DNA from: Acidobacteriota bacterium
GTDB taxonomy: Bacteria; Acidobacteriota; UBA4820; DSQY01
Length of the DNA: 38,073 nt
Assembly (NCBI GenBank): GCA_021813555.1
Contig: JAKAKG010000037.1
Span: 1-38,073, forward strand
Direction of reading: 5' to 3'
The position numbers and the translations under genes are program-made. Below, piece after piece: positions 1 through 11,628 of the stretch; positions within the stretch are counted from its first letter, which is position 1; every line of letters starts with the position of its first letter. Below the pieces are notes generated by a model. The model searched no databases and had not been told where the DNA came from. It saw only the letters and a list, made by a program, of their open reading frames with translations.

Positions 1-662
1 TCCCAGGCGATGGTGCTCCGGTCGAGCCGCGGCGGCGTCCCCGTCTTAAACCTGCCCACGGGAAGCCCTAGACCTCGCAGGCACCTCGCCAAACCTGCGG
101 CCGCGAACTCGCCCATGCGCCCGCCCGTCGTCTGCTCCGGCCCCACATGCATGAGACCGTCCAGGAAGGTCCCCGCGGTGATGATCACGGCCCGGGCCGC
201 CACCCGCCGGCCATCCTCGAGCTCCACGCCTGCGGCCTTGCCGCCGTGCAGCAGGAGCGTCACCGCCCGCCCCTCCACGAGGCTTAGCCCCGGGGTTCCT
301 TCTAGGATCCTGCGCACCGCTCGATGATAGGCCAGGCGGTCCGTCTGGCACCTCAGCCCCTGGACCGCCGGGCCCTTGCTGGCGTTGAGCAGGCGAAAGT
401 GGATCCCCGTGGCGTCCGCCGCCCTGGCCATAAGCCCGCCCAGGGCGTCGAGTTCGCGAACCATGTGGCCCTTGCCGACGCCCCCGATGGAGGGGTTGCA
501 CGACTGCCTCGCGATGGCCGACAGGGATTCGGTTACCAGGACCGTCTCCAGCCCCTTGCGCGCCATGATCCTGGCCGCCTCGCAGCCCGCGTGGCCCGCG
601 CCCACGACGACGGCATCACATGTGACTTCGAGGTTCTTATCCCCGGGCTCTCGGACCGCCAT
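1..662 (-). CDS. mnmG: tRNA uridine-5-carboxymethylaminomethyl modification enzyme MnmG, N-terminal part (cut by window edge)
   Basis: This is the first ~220 residues of MnmG (GidA), the FAD protein that works with MnmE to modify the wobble uridine (U34) of certain tRNAs. I read it by reverse translation from an ATG at 662; it stays open to base 1, so the C-terminal two thirds lie outside the window. The dinucleotide-binding motif VVGAGHAG is near residue 20, followed by NPSIGGVGKGH, LNASKGPAVQ and the TAGTFLDG segment, all in the order found in the family. The usual RAQADR segment reads RCQTDR here, a mild variation. The start lies 15 nt after the mnmE stop, with a GGTGGAG Shine-Dalgarno that begins in that stop codon, so it is the downstream partner of mnmE in one transcript. 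Confidence 0.95.
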   Translation of the reverse strand, partial: MAVREPGDKNLEVTCDAVVVGAGHAGCEAARIMARKGLETVLVTESLSAIARQSCNPSIGGVGKGHMVRELDALGGLMARAADATGIHFRLLNASKGPAVQGLRCQTDRLAYHRAVRRILEGTPGLSLVEGRAVTLLLHGGKAAGVELEDGRRVAARAVIITAGTFLDGLMHVGPEQTTGGRMGEFAAAGLARCLRGLGLPVGRFKTGTPPRLDRSTIAW

Positions 663-677
663 GCGTGGCCGCTCCAC

Positions 678-2027
678 CTATTTGCCTATACAAAACCGGG
701 AAAATATCCGGTCGTAGAGATCTTCCACCGATCCGCCCGTGATGCATGCTTCCAGCGCGCGCTGTGCTTCCACGAGTCCCCCACAGGCTAGGTCCTCCCC
801 TCTGCCCTCCTCGGCGGTCCTGAGAGCCGCGAGGCAACCGGCAAGGGCCCCCCGGAGGGCCTCCACCTGGCGATCCGACGACAGGACTTCCCGCCCCTTG
901 GGCGCCGCCGCCTCCATCCAGACTCCGAGGCGCTCAGAGAGGCGTTCCAACCCCGCCCCGGTCACGGCACTGACGGAAAACGTCCCGGCTGGCATGTGAC
1001 CCGCCTGGATGCCTAGGTCGGCCTTGTTGGCCACAATTGCCACGGGAGCCCCGTTCAAACGCCCCAGGAGTCCTTCCTCCTCGTCGCCCCAGCCCTTTCT
1101 GCCGTCGAACACCAAAACAGCGCCATCGGCTACGCTCGCCGCCTTCAGCCCCCGCTCGACCCCCAAGCTCTCCACCGGGTCGCTGGTTGCGCGTACTCCC
1201 GCCGTATCCATGAGGATCAGCGGGTATCCCCCGATTTGTACCGACTCCTCGAGAACGTCGCGGGTAGTTCCGGGATGAGGGGTAACAAGGGCGCGCTCTC
1301 TCTTGAGGAGCGCGTTGAAGAGGGATGACTTACCGGAGTTCACGGGCCCCACCAGAGCGAGGCGCCATCCCTCTCGAAGGTAGCGCAAGGCCGGAGCGGC
1401 CCGGACGAGCCCCTCCAGTTGCCCCACCATGGACCGAAGGCGCTCCAGTGAACCTGCCAAGCCCATGTCGCCCACATCTTCGGGAAAGTCGATGCCCGCC
1501 TCCCAGCCGGCTCGCAGATCCAGCACCTCTTCCAGCATGGCCCGCAGCTCCCCCTCGATCCCCCCGTGCAATCCTCCCGCCAGCCCCGCCGCCTGCCCTT
1601 CCGTCTCCGCGTCCACCAGGGCGTTGACGGCCTCCGCCTCCATGACCGAGAGCTTGCCGTTGAGGAAGGCTCTGTACGAGAACTCCCCCGGCAATGCCAT
1701 GCGGGCTCCGCCGGCACCCAGAAGATCGAGGACGCCGCGCACCACCCCCGGCGCGCCATGGACCTGGAGCTCCACCACATCCTCACCGGTGAGGGAGTCG
1801 GGACTCCGAAAATACACGGCGAGAGCCCGATCAAGGATCCCCTCGCCCGGTGCGCGCACGGCACCCAGGCACAAACACCGCGGCCGCTCCCAAGGGAGCG
1901 GCCCCTGTGGCACAAACAGCGATTTCAACAGAACCACGGCCTGCGGCCCGCTCAGCCTCACGATCCGGACGCTCCCCCGTCCCGGAGGGGTGGCCTCGGC
2001 GGCGATCGTGCCCGACAGATCCCTCAT
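678..2027 (-). CDS. mnmE: tRNA modification GTPase MnmE
   Basis: MnmE (TrmE) is the GTPase and tetrahydrofolate-binding partner of MnmG in tRNA wobble-uridine modification. The 449-residue protein has the normal family length. The N-terminal folate-binding domain begins with TIAAEATPPGRGSV. The G domain inserted in the helical domain shows G1 GPVNSGKS (227-234), G2 PGTTRD (252-257), G3 DTAG (274-277) and G4 NKAD (334-337). The C-terminus is the diagnostic CIGK, with the catalytic Cys446. A longer reading exists upstream, but the ATG at 2027 gives the family-like N-terminus and overlaps the yidC stop codon by one base (TGATG), which suggests translational coupling. jag/khpB, often between yidC and mnmE, is absent. 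Confidence 0.97.
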   Translation of the reverse strand: MRDLSGTIAAEATPPGRGSVRIVRLSGPQAVVLLKSLFVPQGPLPWERPRCLCLGAVRAPGEGILDRALAVYFRSPDSLTGEDVVELQVHGAPGVVRGVLDLLGAGGARMALPGEFSYRAFLNGKLSVMEAEAVNALVDAETEGQAAGLAGGLHGGIEGELRAMLEEVLDLRAGWEAGIDFPEDVGDMGLAGSLERLRSMVGQLEGLVRAAPALRYLREGWRLALVGPVNSGKSSLFNALLKRERALVTPHPGTTRDVLEESVQIGGYPLILMDTAGVRATSDPVESLGVERGLKAASVADGAVLVFDGRKGWGDEEEGLLGRLNGAPVAIVANKADLGIQAGHMPAGTFSVSAVTGAGLERLSERLGVWMEAAAPKGREVLSSDRQVEALRGALAGCLAALRTAEEGRGEDLACGGLVEAQRALEACITGGSVEDLYDRIFSRFCIGK

Positions 2028-3814
2028 CAGGATGGCCGGGACGGCCCCTTTGGCGTTGACTTCCTGCCTTTGGCCGCGGCCTCCTGCCTGACCTGGACCT
2101 GATGGTTGATGATGGCCTGCTGGCCCATGGTCAGGAGGTTGTTGGCCAGCCAGTAGAGGGTCAGGCCGGCGGGAGCCCATAGGCAGATCCAGGTGAACAT
2201 GACGGGCATGAAATAGAGCAGCATCTTCTGGCTCCCCTCCATACCCGTGGAGCTGGTCATCTTGGTGGAGGCGAACATGGACAGGCCCATGAGGATCGGC
2301 GTTACGTAGTACGGGTCCTGCATGGAGAGGTCGTGAATCCACCCAAAGAACGGCGCCCCCCTGAGCTCAAGAGTCTTGGGCAGCAGGGTGAAGAGGGCAA
2401 AGAAAATGGGCATCTGCAGCAGGAGCGGCAAGCAACCGCTCATGCCCCCGAGGGGATTGATGCCCTCCCGCTGATAGAGCCCCATCATTTCTTCGTTCAG
2501 CTTGGCCCGGTTGGCCATGTCCTTGGGCAGCTTCTTATACTTGGCCTTGATGCGGTCGAGCTGGGGCTTGAGCTTCTTCATACCCTCGCCCATTTCCTTC
2601 ATCTTGACCATGGACCGCTGAGTCAGCGGGTAGAAGGCGAGCTTGATGATGAGCGTGAGGAGAAGGATGGCCACCCCGTAGTTTCCCACCAAGCCGTGCA
2701 GGCCCTTGAGGCCCCATAGCAGGGCCGCGCAGATGGGGCTGAGGATGGCGTTGGAAAATCCATAGGAGCCCCAATCCAGGATCCTGTAAAAGGAATCCCC
2801 CATGTCCCGCAATCGCCCGTATTCTTTCGGCCCGATGAAGACCTTCCCCTGCCCGGGGAATCCCACGATGAGGGAGACGGATGAATCCGAAGGGTGGATC
2901 TTTCTTTCCTCAGGGGTGAGCGCGAACGTTTCCAGCGTTACCCCGGTCAGGGGCCGGTCGGGGATAAAGATGGCCGCGAAATAGCCCGTGCTCAGTCCCG
3001 CCCAGGTGTCGCCCCCGGGGAACGTCGTGGCCGATTCCGGCTTCCCGGACCCCACCTTCCGGTCCCGGTCCACCTTCTTGTACCCCTCCGGCGTCACCAC
3101 CGCAAGGAACTCCTGCTGGAAGTACTTGTTCTTCGCCTCTGCCTCCGTCAGGGTCCCCAGGCCCGCGCCCCACGTGAGGGGAACGCTCTCCAGCGCCCTC
3201 CCGCCCTTCAGCGCCGAGACCTGCAGGCCCAGCTCATAGCCTGAGGCGGGCAGCGTGACGGTCTTGGTTACGGCGTTGCCCTTGCCGTCCGCCCAGCTCA
3301 TGCGCAGCCCGTCTGCTCCCTGGAGCCCGGGGATGTGTTCCACGTGGAACAATGCCTCCGACACGGCCTTGTCGAAGGCCGGGTCCCCTGTCCTGACGGC
3401 CAACGGGTAGGCTCCCGTCATGGCCGACAGGGGTGAAACCAGGTCGTCGTTGGGCCCGCCCTTGGCCCGATACTTCTTCAGCACCGCGCTGCGCAAGATG
3501 CCGCCCTTGTTTCCGAATACCAGCCGAAGGTCATCGTTCTCCAGGGTGAAGGTCTCCTCCTTCTCCCCTTGCACCGGCACGGGATTCACCTCGGGAGCCG
3601 CCAGCGCAGCCTGCGGAGCTTGGGCCGAGGCCTGGACCCCCGCCGCCGCCTGAGCCGACACGCCCTTAGTTGCCTGCCCCCCTTGGCCCGGCGCGGCCGT
3701 CGGAGCCTTGCTCCGCATGAAGTAGGTGCTGCCGCCGAAGACGACGGCCATGAGGATCATGGCCCAGATGAGGCGCTTGAAGCTCTGCGGATCTTCCTGT
3801 CCCAGCTGTTCCAT
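2027..3814 (-). CDS. yidC: membrane protein insertase YidC
   Basis: YidC inserts and folds inner-membrane proteins, alone or with SecYEG; Fo subunit c is a classic client. The protein is 595 residues from the ATG at 3814, which has GGGAG about 10 nt upstream. It follows the Gram-negative plan: one N-terminal membrane helix (about residues 14-33), an Ala/Gln/Pro-rich linker, a large periplasmic P1 domain (about 65-330), then the five-helix insertase core. The core includes the segment ending YPLTQRS, which carries the conserved groove arginine, the segment GCLPLLLQMP, and a final helix with the APAGLTLYW motif. The C-terminus is basic (KGRKSTPKGPSRPS), as expected for ribosome contact. It lies between yidD and mnmE. 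Confidence 0.97.
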   Translation of the reverse strand: MEQLGQEDPQSFKRLIWAMILMAVVFGGSTYFMRSKAPTAAPGQGGQATKGVSAQAAAGVQASAQAPQAALAAPEVNPVPVQGEKEETFTLENDDLRLVFGNKGGILRSAVLKKYRAKGGPNDDLVSPLSAMTGAYPLAVRTGDPAFDKAVSEALFHVEHIPGLQGADGLRMSWADGKGNAVTKTVTLPASGYELGLQVSALKGGRALESVPLTWGAGLGTLTEAEAKNKYFQQEFLAVVTPEGYKKVDRDRKVGSGKPESATTFPGGDTWAGLSTGYFAAIFIPDRPLTGVTLETFALTPEERKIHPSDSSVSLIVGFPGQGKVFIGPKEYGRLRDMGDSFYRILDWGSYGFSNAILSPICAALLWGLKGLHGLVGNYGVAILLLTLIIKLAFYPLTQRSMVKMKEMGEGMKKLKPQLDRIKAKYKKLPKDMANRAKLNEEMMGLYQREGINPLGGMSGCLPLLLQMPIFFALFTLLPKTLELRGAPFFGWIHDLSMQDPYYVTPILMGLSMFASTKMTSSTGMEGSQKMLLYFMPVMFTWICLWAPAGLTLYWLANNLLTMGQQAIINHQVQVRQEAAAKGRKSTPKGPSRPS

Positions 3815-3816
3815 CC

Positions 3817-4047
3817 TCAACTCCCTTCGCCACCCGCCTTGGGGACCGGGTCGTAGCCGCCTTCGAACCAGGGATTGCACCTAAGCAGGCGCTTGAACCC
3901 CATCCAGCCCCCGCGCATCAACCCATACCGCTCCACCGCCTCGTACGTGTAATGCGAGCAGGAAGGATAGAACCTGCACGCGCTGCCCAGAAGCGGGCTT
4001 AGGGTCAACTGATACGCCTTGATCAGCCACAGCACCAAGCGCCTCAC
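3817..4047 (-). CDS. yidD: membrane protein insertion efficiency factor YidD
   Basis: YidD is a small membrane-associated protein that helps YidC-dependent insertion. The reading frame is open further upstream, but a GTG start at 4047 gives 76 residues, the usual size, beginning [20 protein letters not shown] with an amphipathic helix. The family cysteines are present in [10 protein letters not shown] and in RCNPW, as is GGYDPVP near the end. The GTG overlaps the rnpA stop codon (GTGA), so the two genes are likely translationally coupled. yidC starts three bases after its stop. The rpmH-rnpA-yidD-yidC order is standard in bacteria. Confidence 0.93.
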   Translation of the reverse strand: MRRLVLWLIKAYQLTLSPLLGSACRFYPSCSHYTYEAVERYGLMRGGWMGFKRLLRCNPWFEGGYDPVPKAGGEGS

Positions 4048-4427
4048 GAGAGGTACCCCTCCCGCCCGATTCGCCCCGCCACGTCCAGGAAGTGCCGGAG
4101 AACCTCCTCCAAGCTCACTCCCGCCGCGCTTCGCTTGGCGTTCACCACCACGACGCACCCTTCCGGGAAGCGGCCCCGCGTCTGTCTGAAGGCCTCACGG
4201 ATGAGACGCTTGATGCGGTTCCGCTCCACCGCGTCTCCCACCACTTTGGGTACCGTGCATCCCAGCCTGCGCCTCGGCCCTTCCCCCGGGCAAGCATAAA
4301 ACACGAGCCGCGCGGTGTACATGGGCGCGGCCCGCTTGTAGACCGATTTGTACTCCGGCCGCTTTCGGACCTTGTCGTCTTTCCGAAAAGGCCCGGTCGG
4401 AGGGGTTACGCCGGCGTGAGCCGCCAT
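4044..4427 (-). CDS. rnpA: ribonuclease P protein component
   Basis: RnpA is the protein subunit of RNase P, which removes 5' leaders from precursor tRNAs by helping the catalytic RNA bind its substrate. The 127 residues contain the signature [18 protein letters not shown] (about residues 64-81), including the RNR motif, and the N-terminal block [12 protein letters not shown]. The only suitable start is the ATG at 4427, which lies inside the end of rpmH, so the two genes overlap by 22 nt in different frames. The first ~14 residues ([14 protein letters not shown]) look like an extension relative to short family members. The stop overlaps the yidD start. Confidence 0.95.
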   Translation of the reverse strand: MAAHAGVTPPTGPFRKDDKVRKRPEYKSVYKRAAPMYTARLVFYACPGEGPRRRLGCTVPKVVGDAVERNRIKRLIREAFRQTRGRFPEGCVVVVNAKRSAAGVSLEEVLRHFLDVAGRIGREGYLS

Positions 4428-4543
4428 CGCCCCTTGGCGCGCCTGCGCGCGAGCACCTCGCGGCCGCCCTTGGTGGCCATGCGGGCGCGGAACCCGTGCG
4501 TTTTTGCCCTGCGGTGCCGGTTGGGCTGAAAGGTTCTCTTCAT
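4406..4543 (-). CDS. rpmH: 50S ribosomal protein L34
   Basis: L34 is a small, very basic protein of the large ribosomal subunit. The gene was read directly from the sequence because it is short: 45 residues, beginning [20 protein letters not shown] and continuing with the family segment [19 protein letters not shown]. The start has a strong AAGGAAGAG Shine-Dalgarno. It lies 37 nt after the atpC stop, so it is either the tail of the atp transcript or the head of its own unit; I saw no convincing promoter or terminator in that short gap. The last 22 nt overlap rnpA. dnaA, the usual upstream neighbour, is replaced here by the atp operon. Confidence 0.97.
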   Translation of the reverse strand: MKRTFQPNRHRRAKTHGFRARMATKGGREVLARRRAKGRWRLTPA

Positions 4544-4580
4544 AGGATCTCTTCCTTAAAAAGGTTCGGTGGTTATGGAA

Positions 4581-5009
4581 CTACCTGGGCAGGGGCGCCG
4601 CCTTCGCCGCCACCTGCATCCGCACGAGGGCCTGCTCCAGCGAAATCTGCGCCGAGAGGAAGTCCGCGTCCGGGTGTTTCAACCTGCTCTCCGCCACATC
4701 GCGCGCCTCGCGAGCCGCGGCCACATCAATGTCCTCCGGCTGCTCCGCGATGTCCGCCAGCACCGTGACCCGGCCCGGCAGGACCTCAACAAAGCCCCAG
4801 GATACAAACAAGTACTTCACGGTGCCGCCAAACCGGTACCTGATCTCACCGATCTTCAGGGCAGTCAACAGCGGGGTGTGCCCCGGAAGAATGCCCAGGT
4901 ACCCTTCTACACCCGGAAGGGTCACCTCGTCCACCTGCTGGCTCACGAGGCTCCGCTCGGGGGTCACGATGATCAGCTCAATAGCCTTGGGGAGCTCGAA
5001 AGTCGCCAT
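4581..5009 (-). CDS. atpC: ATP synthase F1 subunit epsilon
   Basis: The epsilon subunit sits in the central stalk of F1 with gamma, couples to the c ring and can inhibit ATP hydrolysis. The protein is 142 residues. The N-terminal beta-sandwich has the family pattern VTPERSLVSQQVDEVTLPG, then GYLGILPGHTPLLTALKIG, which is highly conserved. The C-terminal helical hairpin (about residues 90-138) is present and rich in Ala and Arg. It begins 11 nt after the atpD stop and is the last atp gene; rpmH follows. Confidence 0.97.
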   Translation of the reverse strand: MATFELPKAIELIIVTPERSLVSQQVDEVTLPGVEGYLGILPGHTPLLTALKIGEIRYRFGGTVKYLFVSWGFVEVLPGRVTVLADIAEQPEDIDVAAAREARDVAESRLKHPDADFLSAQISLEQALVRMQVAAKAAPLPR

Positions 5010-5020
5010 GGGCTCCGTCC

Positions 5021-7338
<2,318 letters not shown>

Positions 7339-7341
7339 GGC

Positions 7342-8862
<1,521 letters not shown>

Positions 8863-8868
8863 CTCTTC

Positions 8869-9402
8869 CTACCCCTTCACGAGGTCCTGGCGCAGGGCCT
8901 TCAGCGCTCCTGCCACGGTTCCGTCGTAGACGGTGGATCCCAGCCGGAGCTCCACACCCCCGAGGAGGGCCGGCGACACGCCCGGTTCAAGCTCGACGCG
9001 GCGGCCCAATACTTTGCCCAGGCGAGCCGCCAAGTCTGTCCTGGTCACTTCTTTCATGGGACGGGCGGTTCGGACCCGTGCCCGGACCACGCCGTGCTTC
9101 TCATCCACCAAGCCGCGGAAGGCGTCCGCCAGGTCGCCCCACTCGCGGATGCGGCGGTTGGCCACGACCATCTGCACAAACCGCTCCGAAACCGGCTCAA
9201 ACCCCGCCTTCTTGCACAAGTCCTTGAGGAAGCTCTCCTTGAGGGAGCTTGGGATTCCAGGGTTCTCGACGGCCCCCCGAAGGGCGGGCACGCCGGCCAC
9301 CCACTGGCCGAACGATTCCAGGTCCGACAAGACCTTGTCCGCACTCGCATCCCCGAGGCCCTTCATGAGGACCTGGGCGTAGCGCTTAGCCCTGGCGCTC
9401 AT
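8869..9402 (-). CDS. atpH: ATP synthase F1 subunit delta
   Basis: Delta joins the peripheral stalk to the top of F1. The gene is called from the ATG at 9402, giving 177 residues that begin SARAKRYAQVLMKGLGD. This is the typical AxRYAxAL start, and GGAGGAGGAAG precedes it. A longer reading adds 17 residues with no family resemblance. The C-terminal part has the usual V-(x)-ARPM and LGGVELRLGSTVYDGTVAG segments (family: GG-x-x-x-x-x-G-x-x-x-x-D-x-S). The first 17 nt overlap the end of the b subunit gene. Confidence 0.94.
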   Translation of the reverse strand: MSARAKRYAQVLMKGLGDASADKVLSDLESFGQWVAGVPALRGAVENPGIPSSLKESFLKDLCKKAGFEPVSERFVQMVVANRRIREWGDLADAFRGLVDEKHGVVRARVRTARPMKEVTRTDLAARLGKVLGRRVELEPGVSPALLGGVELRLGSTVYDGTVAGALKALRQDLVKG

Positions 9403-10003
9403 GGGCTTCCTCCTCCATCTCCGAAAGGAACCGGCCGCGGAGCCTGTCCTCATCCGCGTCCGTCACCGCTTTCGCCAAGATGTCCCGGGCCGCCGCCACG
9501 GCGCTGTCCGCCGCGTAGGTCCGCAGATCACGCCGGGCCTCCGTGAGCCGGCGCTCGATCTCGTCCCTGGTTTCCTGCTGGATGCGCGCTCGGGCTTGTT
9601 CGGCCTCAGCCTGCACGCGCTGCTGGTCAACCTCGGCCTGCTGCTTGGCCGCGGTCTCGATGGCGGAGACTTCGTCCTGGAGCCGCTCCATCTTGGCTTC
9701 GACTTCCTTCAGGCGCTGCGTGGCCTCCTCCTTCTCCCGCACGGCCTTCTCCAGGAGGTCTTGAATCTCCTTGGCGCGCCCCTGGAAGAACTGCGGCGCG
9801 GGCCTCCGAAGGAGGTACACGAAGAGCCCAACCACCAGGAGGAGGTTGATGATCTGCCAGATGATCATGGGCACGCCCCAGATGGGGTCCACCCAGCCGG
9901 GGGCATGTTCCACGGCGCCCTCGGCGGCCTTTTCGGCCTCCTGCGCCAGCATCGCCGCGCCGGGTAAGAGCAGCGCGAAGGCCGCGGCCACCCGGCGCCT
10001 CAC
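9386..10003 (-). CDS. atpF: ATP synthase Fo subunit b, with signal-peptide-like N-terminus
   Basis: Subunit b forms the peripheral stalk that holds the F1 stator. The protein is 205 residues, longer than a standard b of about 160. It starts with RRRVAAAFALLLPGAAMLAQ, which looks like a cleavable signal peptide. A periplasmic stretch follows, then one membrane helix (about residues 47-66, IIWQIINLLLVVGLFVYLLR), then a long charged coiled coil rich in Ala, Glu, Gln and Arg. The GTG start overlaps the stop of the preceding b-type gene (GTGA). The signal-like extension is seen in b subunits of Acidobacteriota and some deltaproteobacteria, from memory. Two adjacent b-type genes imply a b/b' heterodimeric stalk. 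Confidence 0.9.
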   Translation of the reverse strand: MRRRVAAAFALLLPGAAMLAQEAEKAAEGAVEHAPGWVDPIWGVPMIIWQIINLLLVVGLFVYLLRRPAPQFFQGRAKEIQDLLEKAVREKEEATQRLKEVEAKMERLQDEVSAIETAAKQQAEVDQQRVQAEAEQARARIQQETRDEIERRLTEARRDLRTYAADSAVAAARDILAKAVTDADEDRLRGRFLSEMEEEAHERQG

Positions 10004-10443
10004 GGAGCCACCTCGCGGCCGAGGATCTTGGAGGTCATGATCTTGACGAGGTCGGGCGTCGTGGCGTCCAATTCTCTCTTGATGGCTTCCGTGCTCACTT
10101 TGAGCTCCGCCTCGGTTTTGCGAATCTCCGCGTCCATCTCGGCCTTCATGGCACCCAGGACCTGGGAACGGTACGCGTAGGCTTGGCCGCGCGCCTCTTC
10201 CTTGATGTGCGTGCCCTTGCGGTGGGCCTCCAGCACGGCCTGCTCGTAATCGGCGAACCGCTGTTTCAGGGACTCGCGGGACTGCTCGGAGAGAGCCCCA
10301 GCCTCGCGGATCCTGCCTTTGCGGTCATCCAGAACCCGCAGGACGGGCCGGAAGAGCACGCGGTTGAGCAAGAACCCGTAGACCAGGATCATGGCCATGA
10401 GGATAGGGATATGCCACAGGTTTTTGACGATCTCTTCAAGCAC
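10000..10443 (-). CDS. ATP synthase Fo subunit b' (second b-type subunit)
   Basis: This is the first gene of the atp run. The 147 residues have a short N-terminus, one membrane helix (about residues 10-28, LWHIPILMAMILVYGFLLN) and then RPVLRVLDDRKGRI, the typical b-subunit junction. A long hydrophilic helical tail follows. There is no signal-peptide extension, unlike the next gene, so the pair probably forms an asymmetric b/b' stalk. The start is GTG at 10443 with GGGAG about 10 nt upstream. It could equally be named atpF with the neighbour as atpF2; the sequence alone does not decide. The a and c subunit genes, normally upstream, are absent here. Confidence 0.88.
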   Translation of the reverse strand: MLEEIVKNLWHIPILMAMILVYGFLLNRVLFRPVLRVLDDRKGRIREAGALSEQSRESLKQRFADYEQAVLEAHRKGTHIKEEARGQAYAYRSQVLGAMKAEMDAEIRKTEAELKVSTEAIKRELDATTPDLVKIMTSKILGREVAP

Positions 10444-10488
10444 GGTCAGATCTCCCGAACGGAACCCCGTTCATAAGGAAGATGATAG

Positions 10489-10517
10489 ACATTATCAGAT
10501 TTCTCCTATCCGGTCAA
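10489..10517 (-). promoter_or_regulatory. sigma70-type promoter of the atp-rpmH-mnm gene run
   Basis: On the minus strand TTGACC (10512-10517) and TAATGT (10489-10494) are separated by 17 bp. Transcription would start near 10482, about 40 nt before the GTG of the b' gene. It is the only strong promoter I found for the whole 1-10443 gene run, and it is back to back with the tRNA-Val promoter. Confidence 0.7.
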
Positions 10518-10565
10518 GGCTTTGTAGAACAAGTCTTGGCCTTTTTGCGAGAAAACCCTCTCCGT

Positions 10566-10594
10566 TTGACCTTCGCTCCCTCATCCGTTACACT
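10566..10594 (+). promoter_or_regulatory. sigma70-type promoter of tRNA-Val
   Basis: On the plus strand TTGACC (10566-10571) and TACACT (10589-10594) are separated by exactly 17 bp. The -10 box ends 12 nt before the first base of the mature tRNA, which gives a very short 5' leader for RNase P to remove. Confidence 0.7.
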
Positions 10595-10606
10595 GCGCGG
10601 GCTTCC

Positions 10607-10681
10607 GGGCGGTTAGCTCAGCGGAAGAGCGCCTGCCTTACACGCAGGATGTCGGGGGTTCGAATCCCTCACCGCCCACCA
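10607..10681 (+). tRNA. tRNA-Val (anticodon UAC)
   Basis: The 75 bases fold into a complete cloverleaf. The acceptor arms GGGCGGT (10607-10613) and ACCGCCC (10671-10677) pair perfectly. The D arm contains AGCTCAGCGGAAGAGC. The anticodon stem CCTGC/GCAGG encloses loop CTTACAC, so the anticodon is TAC (UAC), reading GUA and related valine codons. The T arm is GGGGG-TTCGAAT-CCCTC with one G-U pair. Discriminator base A is followed by an encoded CCA (10679-10681). Confidence 0.97.
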
Positions 10682-10783
10682 TCCGCACACGACGTCCCGC
10701 AGGCCCGAACCCGCCCGCATCCTCACGCGCTTTTGCGTTCTTATCCCCCCGCCCCCGTTCACTCGCTTGTCCGATCTACCCTT

Positions 10784-10984
10784 TCATCCGCCGCCCACGA
10801 ATTGGACGACCTCCAGCCGGTCACCCTCGGCAAGAACGGTGTCCGAAAACCGATCCCTAGAGACGATGGCTCCGTTGCGCTCCACGGCAACGCGCGCCGC
10901 GGAAAGGCCGAGGGCCTGGAGAAGCGCAGCGATGCTCGTCCCCTCAGGGCATTCCCTCTCTTGGCCGTTGAGGCGTACCGTCAT
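10784..10984 (-). CDS. thiS: ThiS/MoaD-type sulfur carrier protein
   Basis: ThiS is a ubiquitin-like beta-grasp protein whose C-terminal glycine carries sulfur as a thiocarboxylate for thiazole synthesis. The 66 residues start MTVRLNGQERECPEGTSIAA and contain the family block VAVERNGAIVSRDRF, then LAEGDRLEVVQFVGGG at the very end, so the Gly-Gly tail is intact. Its ATG overlaps the stop of the upstream gene by one base (TGATG), implying coupled translation with that unknown protein. No thiG, thiF or thiH is next to it. The length and the VVQFVGG ending favour ThiS over MoaD, but a sulfur carrier for another pathway cannot be excluded. Confidence 0.88.
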   Translation of the reverse strand: MTVRLNGQERECPEGTSIAALLQALGLSAARVAVERNGAIVSRDRFSDTVLAEGDRLEVVQFVGGG

Positions 10985-11628
10985 CACGGCGCCCTCTTGG
11001 CCACCAGCGCCTTGTGCTGGTAGGCGCCCTTGGCGTGGGTCACCTCCGTGAGGATCACGGCGTTCTCGGCCACGGCCGGCACCAGGAACTCGGCGGAGCA
11101 CAGGCCCTGGTCGTCGGTGCGGCCGGCGAAGAGATCCTGGGTCTGTCCGCTGGTGGAGGTGAGCCTCACCGTGACGCGGGCACCCGCAAGAGCCGTCTTG
11201 CTGATGTCGGTGGCGGCCCTGACCTTGATCCAGGCTCGCTCTCCCGCCACGGGCTGCTGCTGGTCGAGGATGGCCACGGCCAGCTTTTCCCCTTCCGCCT
11301 CGCTGGTAAGGTAGTCCAGGATCACCTCGTCCAGGCTTCTCGATGACACGAGGCCGGCGCCGAAGGCCTCCTCGGGCTCCCGGGCGTACTTGCCCAGCTT
11401 GATGTCCACCACCACGCGCCGGTGCTGCTGCTCCAGCCGGGCCATGAGCTTGGGCTCGTCGTATCCCTCCTGAAGGAGGTCTTCGTAGGAGCTCTTCTTG
11501 GAGGACAGAATTTCCCCCCCCGCGTAGATGAGGGTCTCGATGACCGGGTTGTTCTTGCCCCGGTCCTCCGTCTGGACGTGATAGACCTTGCCTTTGTAGG
11601 TGACGTCCTGGTTGAATCCCGTGATCAT
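10984..11628 (-). CDS. conserved protein of unknown function, cotranscribed with thiS
   Basis: The 214-residue soluble protein has no signal peptide or membrane helix. The N-terminal ~60 residues carry a pattern I recall from unannotated proteins of Acidobacteriota and deltaproteobacteria: FNQDVTYKGKVYHVQTEDRG followed by ETLIYAGGEIL. I do not know its function. The middle (about 60-115) is charged, and the rest (about 120-210) alternates hydrophobic and polar residues. It includes GARVTVRLTSTSG and TDDQGLCSAEFLVP, which looks like an Ig-like or carboxypeptidase-regulatory-like beta fold. The start ATG has a GGGGGAAG-rich region upstream. It overlaps thiS by one base, so the two are probably made together. 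Confidence 0.85.
   Translation of the reverse strand: MITGFNQDVTYKGKVYHVQTEDRGKNNPVIETLIYAGGEILSSKKSSYEDLLQEGYDEPKLMARLEQQHRRVVVDIKLGKYAREPEEAFGAGLVSSRSLDEVILDYLTSEAEGEKLAVAILDQQQPVAGERAWIKVRAATDISKTALAGARVTVRLTSTSGQTQDLFAGRTDDQGLCSAEFLVPAVAENAVILTEVTHAKGAYQHKALVAKRAP

Noticed and set aside
46-501. Open frame of 151 codons antisense-shifted within the left edge
   Set aside because: It overlaps mnmG on the same strand in another frame. The mnmG frame carries the FAD motif and conserved blocks; this one is low-complexity Arg/Gly-rich.
10721-10745. Possible terminator after tRNA-Val (ACGC / GCGT stem with TTCTTAT)
   Set aside because: The stem is only 4 bp and the T run is interrupted, so it is too weak to annotate.
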